Source: Stenotrophomonas sp046736075
Lineage (GTDB): Bacteria > Pseudomonadota > Gammaproteobacteria > Xanthomonadales > Xanthomonadaceae
DNA length: 64,000 nucleotides
NCBI RefSeq assembly: GCF_046736075.1
Contig: NZ_CP177163.1
Location: 434,001-498,000 of the forward strand
Reading direction: 5' to 3'
This document shows, piece by piece, positions 29,701 through 38,700 of this stretch (positions are counted from its first letter, which is position 1; each line of letters starts with the position of its first letter). The notes beneath the pieces were generated by a model, which worked only from the letters and a program-made list of their open reading frames with translations, searched no databases and was not told the origin of the DNA. The position numbers were made by a program, and so were the translations under genes.

Positions 29701-32700
29701 AGCACCGTGCCGCGCACCTGGCGCACCAACGCGGCGAAGTCCGCGCCCCAGTCCACCTGGTCGCGCAGCACCAGCGTGTTGACGAAGAAACCCACCAGCC
29801 CTTCCAGCTCGACCCGGTCACGGTTGGCGGTCGGGGTGCCCACCACGATGTCCTGCTGCCCGGCATACCAGGACAGCAGCGCCTTGAAGCCGGCCAGCAG
29901 CACCATGTACAGGCTGGCCCCCTCCTGCCGCGCCAGCGCCTGCAGGCCCTGCTCCACCTGGGCCGGAATCCGGAACACCTGCACCTGACCCTGATAGCCC
30001 TGCTGCAGCGGTCGCGGATGGTCGGTGGGCAGCTCCAGCAGCGGCGGTGCGCCGCTCAGCTGCTGCCGCCAGTACCCCAGCTGACGCTCCAGCTCGCCCT
30101 CGGCCAGCCACTGCCGCTGCCAGCGCGCATAGTCGGCGTACTGCACCGGCAAGGCCGGCAACGCTGCGTCCACGCCACGGCAGTAGCCGGCATACAGCTG
30201 GCTCAGCTCGCGGCCCAGAATGCCCAGCGACCAGCCATCACCGGCGATGTGGTGCAGGTTGAGGCCCAGCGCGTACTGCTCGCCGCCGTCCCACAGCAAC
30301 AGCGCCCGCAGCATCGGCGCACGCGACAGGTCGAACACCTCGGCGGCAAAGGCCGACAGACGCTCCGACCACGCCGGCTCAGCCAGCTGCTGTACCGCAA
30401 GGGTCCAGTCCGGCAGCGCCACCACCTGCTGCATCGGGGTGCCATCGATGGACACCACCTGGGTACGCAGCACCGCGTGGCGCTGCAGGATCGCGTGCAA
30501 TGCCTGCTCCAGCGCGTGCACCTGCAGCGGACCGCTCAGTCGCAGCGCCAGCGGAATGTTGTAGGTCGCCGAGCCGCCTTCCAGCTGATCCAGGAACCAC
30601 AGCCGCTGCTGGGCATGCGACAACGGCTGCGGACCGCTCAGCGCCTGCGCCTGCAGCGCCGGGCCGCGCCGGCGGCCCGGCGCCGACGCCAGCCGCGTGG
30701 CCAACTGGCGGATGGTCGGCGCCTCGAACAGCGCCTTGACCGCCAGCTCCACCGCAAACGCCTCACGCACGCGCGACATCAGCTGCACGGCCAGCAGCGA
30801 GTGGCCGCCGCTGTGGAAGAAGTTGGCGGTTACCCCGATCTGCGGCTGCTCCAGCAGCTGTCCCCAGATCGCCTGCAGCTGCTGCTCCAGCGGACCGTCG
30901 GCTGCCACCACCTCCTCGGCCACCGCCTCCAGCAGCGGCAGCGCCTTGCGGTCCACCTTGCCGTTGGGGGTCAGCGGCAGCGCCTCGAGCACGCACAGCC
31001 GCGCCGGCACCATGTAGGCCGGCAGCCGTGTTGCCAGCTGCTCGCGCAGTGTCTCGGCCTGCAACGCATCACCGGCCACATACCCGTCCAGGCGATAGCC
31101 ACCGGCCGCATCGGCCCGTGCCACCACCACCGCATCGCGTACGCCCGCGCAGCCACGCAGGCCGATCTCCACCTCGCCCAGCTCGATGCGGAAACCGCGC
31201 ACCTTGACCTGATGATCGGCGCGGCCCACGTAATCCAGCTGTCCGTCGGCGCCATACCGCACCAGATCGCCGGTGCGGTACATGCGCTCACCGTCGCTGC
31301 CCGGCTCGGGCAGGTAACGCTCGGCGGTCAGCTCGGCACGACCCAGATAGCCGCGCGATACGCCCGCACCGGCCAGGTACAGCTCACCCACCGTGCCCTG
31401 CGGCACCGGATTCAACGCCGCATCCAGCACGTGCGCGCGGGTGTTGGGCAGCGGCCGGCCGATCAGCGGACGCATGCCCGCCTCGGCCTTCCACTCGGTC
31501 GAGTAGGTAGTGTCTTCCGACGGGCCGTACAGGTTGTACATCGCCGCCACCCCACTGCCCAGCGTGGCCTCCACCAGCGACCCGGCCAGCGCTTCGCCGG
31601 CCACGTTGACCACCTGCACCGTCGGCCCCAGCCCACCCTGCTCCAGCAGCGTGCGCAGCACCGAGGGCACCGTGTTGACCAGGGTCAGCTGCAGCGATGC
31701 ATCGCCCAGCGCCAGGCCATCGTCCACCAGCACCACCGCGCCACCCTGCGCCCACGGCGCAAACAGCTCGAATACCGACAGGTCAAAGCAGATCGAGGTG
31801 CCCGCACCGGTACGTGCCAGTGCCTGCGCTTGATAGCGCTGCGCGGACCAGTACAGCAGCGCTTCGACGTTGCCGTGGCTGATGGCCACGCCCTTGGGGC
31901 GGCCGGTCGAGCCGGAGGTGTAGATCGTGTAGGCCAGCTGTGCCGGCCACACCGCCTGCACCGGTGCATGCACCGGCTGGGCGCGCAGCACATCGGACAG
32001 CGCCGGCAACGACAGCACCGAGCCTGCCGGCACCGCGTCCTCGGCCAGCAGGCCCGGCTCCAGCAGCACCCAGGCCGGCGTGGCATCGTCCAGGATCTGC
32101 TGCACGCGCTGGGCCGGATAGGCCGGATCCAGCGGCACGTAGGTGCCGCCGGCCTTGAGGATGCCCAGCAGGGCCACCACCAGATCCACCTGCCGGCGCA
32201 GGCACACCCCCACCCGCACTTCCGGGCCCACGCCGCGTGCCTGCAGCAGGTGCGCCATCTGGTTGGCACGGGCCTCCAGCGTGGCGTAGTCGAGCTGCTC
32301 GCCGCCGCACTCCAGTGCCAGTGACTGCGGGTGCTGACGGGCCTGGCGGCTCAGCAACGCGCCCAGCCCTCCCTGCCAGGGCATCGGCAGCACCGGCCCG
32401 TCCCAGCGGCGGCGCTGCGCCATCTCCTGCGCATCCAGCAGCTGCAGGCGGTCCAGCCGCGCCTGCGGCGCGGCGGCCACCTGCTCCAGCAGCCGCACCA
32501 GGTGCGTGCACATGCGTGCCACCGTGGCCGGCTCGAACAGCGCCACGTTGTACTCCAGCGCACCGCCCAGCCCCTGCCCGTCCTGGCCCAGCGACAGCAG
32601 CAGGTCGAACTTGGCGATGCGGTGCTCGCCGGCCGCGAACTCGGCCACCTGCACCTGCTCCAGCGCCAGCCCGCCACCACCGGCGGCCAGCTCGCCCTGC

Positions 32701-35700
32701 ATGTCGAACATCACCTGGAACAACGGCGTGTGGCTCAACCGGCGCTCCGGCTGCAGCGCCTCCACCAGGTGCTCGAACGGCACATCCTGGTGCGACTGCG
32801 CATCCAGCACCGTGCCGCGCACCTGGCGCACCAACGCGGCGAAGTCCGCGCCCCAGTCCACCTGGTCGCGCAGCACCAGCGTGTTGACGAAGAAACCCAC
32901 CAGCCCTTCCAGCTCGACCCGGTCACGGTTGGCGGTCGGGGTGCCCACCACGATGTCCTGCTGCCCGGCATACCAGGACAGCAGCGCCTTGAAGCCGGCC
33001 AGCAGCACCATGTACAGGCTGGCCCCCTCCTGCCGCGCCAGCGCCTGCAGGCCCTGCTCCACCTGGGCCGGAATCCGGAACACCTGCACCTGACCCTGAT
33101 AGCCCTGCTGCAGCGGTCGCGGATGGTCGGTGGGCAGCTCCAGCAGCGGCGGTGCGCCGCTCAGCTGCTGCCGCCAGTACCCCAGCTGACGCTCCAGCTC
33201 GCCCTCGGCCAGCCACTGCCGCTGCCAGCGCGCATAGTCGGCGTACTGCACCGGCAAGGCCGGCAACGCTGCGTCCACGCCACGGCAGTAGCCGGCATAC
33301 AGCTGGCTCAGCTCGCGGCCCAGAATGCCCAGCGACCAGCCATCACCGGCGATGTGGTGCAGGTTGAGGCCCAGCGCGTACTGCTCGCCGCCGTCCCACA
33401 GCAACAGCGCCCGCAGCATCGGCGCACGCGACAGGTCGAACACCTCGGCGGCAAAGGCCGACAGACGCTCCGACCACGCCGGCTCAGCCAGCTGCTGTAC
33501 CGCAAGGGTCCAGTCCGGCAGCGCCACCACCTGCTGCATCGGGGTGCCATCGATGGACACCACCTGGGTACGCAGCACCGCGTGGCGCTGCAGGATCGCG
33601 TGCAATGCCTGCTCCAGCGCGTGCACCTGCAGCGGACCGCTCAGTCGCAGCGCCAGCGGAATGTTGTAGGTCGCCGAGCCGCCTTCCAGCTGATCCAGGA
33701 ACCACAGCCGCTGCTGGGCATGCGACAACGGCTGCGGACCGCTCAGCGCCTGCGCCTGCAGCGCCGGGCCGCGCCGGCGGCCCGGCGCCGACGCCAGCCG
33801 CGTGGCCAACTGGCGGATGGTCGGCGCCTCGAACAGCGCCTTGACCGCCAGCTCCACCGCAAACGCCTCACGCACGCGCGACATCAGCTGCACGGCCAGC
33901 AGCGAGTGGCCGCCGCTGTGGAAGAAGTTGGCGGTTACCCCGATCTGCGGCTGCTCCAGCAGCTGTCCCCAGATCGCCTGCAGCTGCTGCTCCAGCGGAC
34001 CGTCGGCTGCCACCACCTCCTCGGCCACCGCCTCCAGCAGCGGCAGCGCCTTGCGGTCCACCTTGCCGTTGGGGGTCAGCGGCAGCGCCTCGAGCACGCA
34101 CAGCCGCGCCGGCACCATGTAGGCCGGCAGCCGTGTTGCCAGCTGCTCGCGCAGTGTCTCGGCCTGCAACGCATCACCGGCCACATACCCGTCCAGGCGA
34201 TAGCCACCGGCCGCATCGGCCCGTGCCACCACCACCGCATCGCGTACGCCCGCGCAGCCACGCAGGCCGATCTCCACCTCGCCCAGCTCGATGCGGAAAC
34301 CGCGCACCTTGACCTGATGATCGGCGCGGCCCACGTAATCCAGCTGTCCGTCGGCGCCATACCGCACCAGATCGCCGGTGCGGTACATGCGCTCACCGTC
34401 GCTGCCCGGCTCGGGCAGGTAACGCTCGGCGGTCAGCTCGGCACGACCCAGATAGCCGCGCGATACGCCCGCACCGGCCAGGTACAGCTCACCCACCGTG
34501 CCCTGCGGCACCGGATTCAACGCCGCATCCAGCACGTGCGCGCGGGTGTTGGGCAGCGGCCGGCCGATCAGCGGACGCATGCCCGCCTCGGCCTTCCACT
34601 CGGTCGAGTAGGTAGTGTCTTCCGACGGGCCGTACAGGTTGTACATCGCCGCCACCCCACTGCCCAGCGTGGCCTCCACCAGCGACCCGGCCAGCGCTTC
34701 GCCGGCCACGTTGACCACCTGCACCGTCGGCCCCAGCCCACCCTGCTCCAGCAGCGTGCGCAGCACCGAGGGCACCGTGTTGACCAGGGTCAGCTGCAGC
34801 GATGCATCGCCCAGCGCCAGGCCATCGTCCACCAGCACCACCGCGCCACCCTGCGCCCACGGCGCAAACAGCTCGAATACCGACAGGTCAAAGCAGATCG
34901 AGGTGCCCGCACCGGTACGTGCCAGTGCCTGCGCTTGATAGCGCTGCGCGGACCAGTACAGCAGCGCTTCGACGTTGCCGTGGCTGATGGCCACGCCCTT
35001 GGGGCGGCCGGTCGAGCCGGAGGTGTAGATCGTGTAGGCCAGCTGTGCCGGCCACACCGCCTGCACCGGTGCATGCACCGGCTGGGCGCGCAGCACATCG
35101 GACAGCGCCGGCAACGACAGCACCGAGCCTGCCGGCACCGCGTCCTCGGCCAGCAGGCCCGGCTCCAGCAGCACCCAGGCCGGCGTGGCATCGTCCAGGA
35201 TCTGCTGCACGCGCTGGGCCGGATAGGCCGGATCCAGCGGCACGTAGGTGCCGCCGGCCTTGAGGATGCCCAGCAGGGCCACCACCAGATCCACCTGCCG
35301 GCGCAGGCACACCCCCACCCGCACTTCCGGGCCCACGCCGCGTGCCTGCAGCAGGTGCGCCATCTGGTTGGCACGGGCCTCCAGCGTGGCGTAGTCGAGC
35401 TGCTCGCCGCCGCACTCCAGTGCCAGTGACTGCGGGTGCTGACGGGCCTGGCGGCTCAGCAACGCGCCCAGCCCTCCCTGCCAGGGCATCGGCAGCACCG
35501 GCCCGTCCCAGCGGCGGCGCTGCGCCATCTCCTGCGCATCCAGCAGCTGCAGGCGGTCCAGCCGCGCCTGCGGCGCGGCGGCCACCTGCTCCAGCAGCCG
35601 CACCAGATGCGTGCACATGCGTGCCACCGTGGCCGGCTCGAACAGCGCCACGTTGTACTCCAGCGCACCGCCCAGCCCCTGCCCGTCCTGGCCCAGCGAC

Positions 35701-38700
35701 AGCAGCAGATCGAACTTGGCAATGCGGTGCTCGCCGGCCGCGAACTCGGCCACCTGCACCTGCTCCAGCGCCAGCCCGCCACCACCGGCGGCCAGCTCGC
35801 CCTGCATGTCGAACATCACCTGGAACAACGGCGTATGGCTCAACCGGCGTTCCGGCTGCAGCGCCTCCACCAGGTGCTCGAACGGCACATCCTGGTGCGA
35901 CTGCGCATCCAGCACCGTGCCGCGCACCTGGCGCACCAGCGCGGCGAAGTCCGCGCCCCAGTCCACCTGGTCGCGCAGCACCAGCGTGTTGACGAAGAAA
36001 CCCACCAGCCCTTCCAGCTCGACCCGGTCGCGGTTGGCTGTCGGGGTGCCCACCACGATGTCCTGCTGCCCGGCATACCAGGACAGCAGCGCCTTGAAGC
36101 CGGCCAGCAGCACCATGTACAGGCTGGCCCCTTCCTGCCGCGCCAGCGCCTGCAGGCCCTGCTCCACCTGGGCCGGAATCCGGAACACCTGCACCTGGCC
36201 CTGATAGCCCTGCTGCAGCGGTCGCGGATGGTCGGTGGGCAGCTCCAGCAGCGGCGGCGCGCCGCTCAGCTGCTGCCGCCAGTACCCCAGCTGACGCTCC
36301 AGCTCGCCCTCGGCCAGCCACTGCCGCTGCCAGCGTGCATAGTCGGCGTACTGCACCGGCAGCACCGGCAGCGATGCTTCCACGCCACGGCAGTAGCCGG
36401 CATACAGCTGGCTCAGCTCGCGGCCCAGAATGCCCAGCGACCAGCCGTCGCCGGCGATGTGGTGCAGGTTGAGGCCCAGCGCGTACTGCTCGCCGCCGTC
36501 CCACAGCAACAGCGCCCGCAGCATCGGCGCACGTGACAGGTCGAACACCTCGGCGGCAAAGGCTGACAGGCGCTCCGACCACGCCGGCTCGGCCAGCTGC
36601 TGCACCGCAAGCGTCCAGTCCGGCAGCGCCACCACCTGCTGCATCGGGGTGCCATCGATGGACACCACCTGGGTGCGCAGCACCGCGTGGCGCTGCAGGA
36701 TCGCGTGCAGCGCCTGCTCCAGCGCGTGCACCTGCAGCGGGCCACTCAGGCGCAGCGCCAGCGGAATGTTGTAGGTCGCCGAGCCGCCTTCCAGCTGATC
36801 CAGGAACCACAGCCGCTGCTGGGCATGCGACAACGGCTGCGGACCGCTCAGCGCCTGCGCCTGCAGCGCCGGGCCGCGCCGGCGGCCCGGCGCGGACGCC
36901 AGCCGCGTGGCCAGTTGGCGGATGGTCGGCGCCTCGAACAGCGCCTTGACCGCCAGCTCCACCCCGAACGCCTCGCGCACGCGCGACATCAGCTGCACCG
37001 CCAGCAGCGAGTGCCCGCCGCTGTGGAAGAAGTTGGCGGTCACCCCGATCTGCGGCTGCTCCAGCAGCTGTCCCCAGATCGCCTGCAGCTGCTGCTCCAG
37101 CGGTCCGTCGGCTGCCACCACCTCCTCGGACACCGCCTCCAGCAGCGGCAGCGCCTTGCGGTCCACCTTGCCGTTGGGGGTCAGCGGCAGCGCCTCGAGC
37201 ACGCACAGCCGTGCCGGCACCATGTAGGCCGGCAGCCGCGTCGCCAGCTGCTCACGCAGCGTCTCGGCCTGCAACGCATCACCGGCCACATACCCATCCA
37301 GGCGGTAGCCGCCGGCCGCATCGGCCCGTGCCACCACCACCGCATCGCGGACGCCCGCACAACCGCGCAGGCCGATCTCCACCTCGCCCAGCTCGATGCG
37401 GAAGCCGCGCACCTTGACCTGATGGTCGGCGCGGCCCACGTAGTCCAGCTGCCCGTCGGCGCCGTAACGCACCAGATCGCCGGTGCGGTACATGCGCCCG
37501 CCCGGCTCAATGGCATGCGGATCGGGCACGAACGCCAGCGCCGTCAGCGCCGGCTGGCCCACATAGCCGAGCGCGAGGTTGACGCCGCTGACGTGCAGTT
37601 CGCCCGCCATGCCGGGAACGACCGGCTGCAGCGTTGCATCAAGCACGCGAAGCGCGCTGTTGGGCAGCGCCACCCCGATGGGCAGAACCCGGCTGTGCAG
37701 CAGATCCAGATCGCTGGCACTGCCCTCCCACCAGCTCGCCGAGACCGTTGTTTCGGTCGGGCCATAGGTGTTCAGCCACCGCACCGAAGGGCGGCAGCGG
37801 CGCCAGCGCTGCAGGCACTCGAACGCGGGGGCTTCGCCACCGACGATGACCAGGCGGAGTGCGGGCAGCGCGGCATCGGCACCGTGCAGGGCATGGGTCC
37901 ACAGATGCCAGTAAGCCGTAGGCAGGTTGGCGATGGTGATCCGCTCGCGCGACAGATAGCCTTCGAAGGCCTCCACGTCCAGGCCGATCCGGTCGTCGTA
38001 CAACACCAGGGTTGCGCCGGCCAGCAAGGTGGGGAAGATCTCCTCGACGGCCATGTCGAAACTGAACGTACTGAACTGCAGCGCCCTGTCCTGCGGTGAA
38101 AGCTCGAACAGCGCCTCCATCGCCTCGGCATGGTTGAGCAGCGCGTGGTGCCCGATCCGCACGCCCTTGGGCCGCCCCGTCGAACCGGACGTGTAGATGA
38201 CATAGGCCGCCTGCAGGGGATGTGCCGGAACGTCGATGGGCACGCCCGCCGGTGCGGCATCCTCCCACCAGTGCCCGTCCAGCCGCCACGTTGGCAGCCG
38301 CGCATCCGCATGAAGCCCGGCGTGGGTCAGCAACAGGACCGACCCACTGTCCTCGATCACGAACGCCGCGCGCTCGCCGGGCAAGGCGGGATCCAGCGGG
38401 ACATAGCACAGGCCCGCGCGCAGCACGGCCAGCGCCGCCGCGACCTGCTCGATGCTGCGCTGGAAGCTCAAGGCGATGCAGGCACCCGGTGCCAGTCCCG
38501 CCGCGGCCAGCCGGGTAGCCAGGTGCGCACTGCACCGCTCCAGCTCGGCGTAGGTCCACCGGCCCGCCGGACCGTCCAGGGCCACCGCATCGGGGCATGC
38601 CGCCGCCCGCGCGCGGAAGCGGGCCACCACGTCACCCTGCAGCGCGCGCCGCGGCCCTTCGCTGGCCTGCACGTGCCGCGCCACGCGAGCCGGCGACTGC

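Noticed and set aside
28326..35429. Long plus-strand frames (1332 and 1032 codons) that share almost identical protein sequence
   Set aside because: They are identical only because the NRPS modules beneath them are tandem copies; antisense, without start signals or domains.
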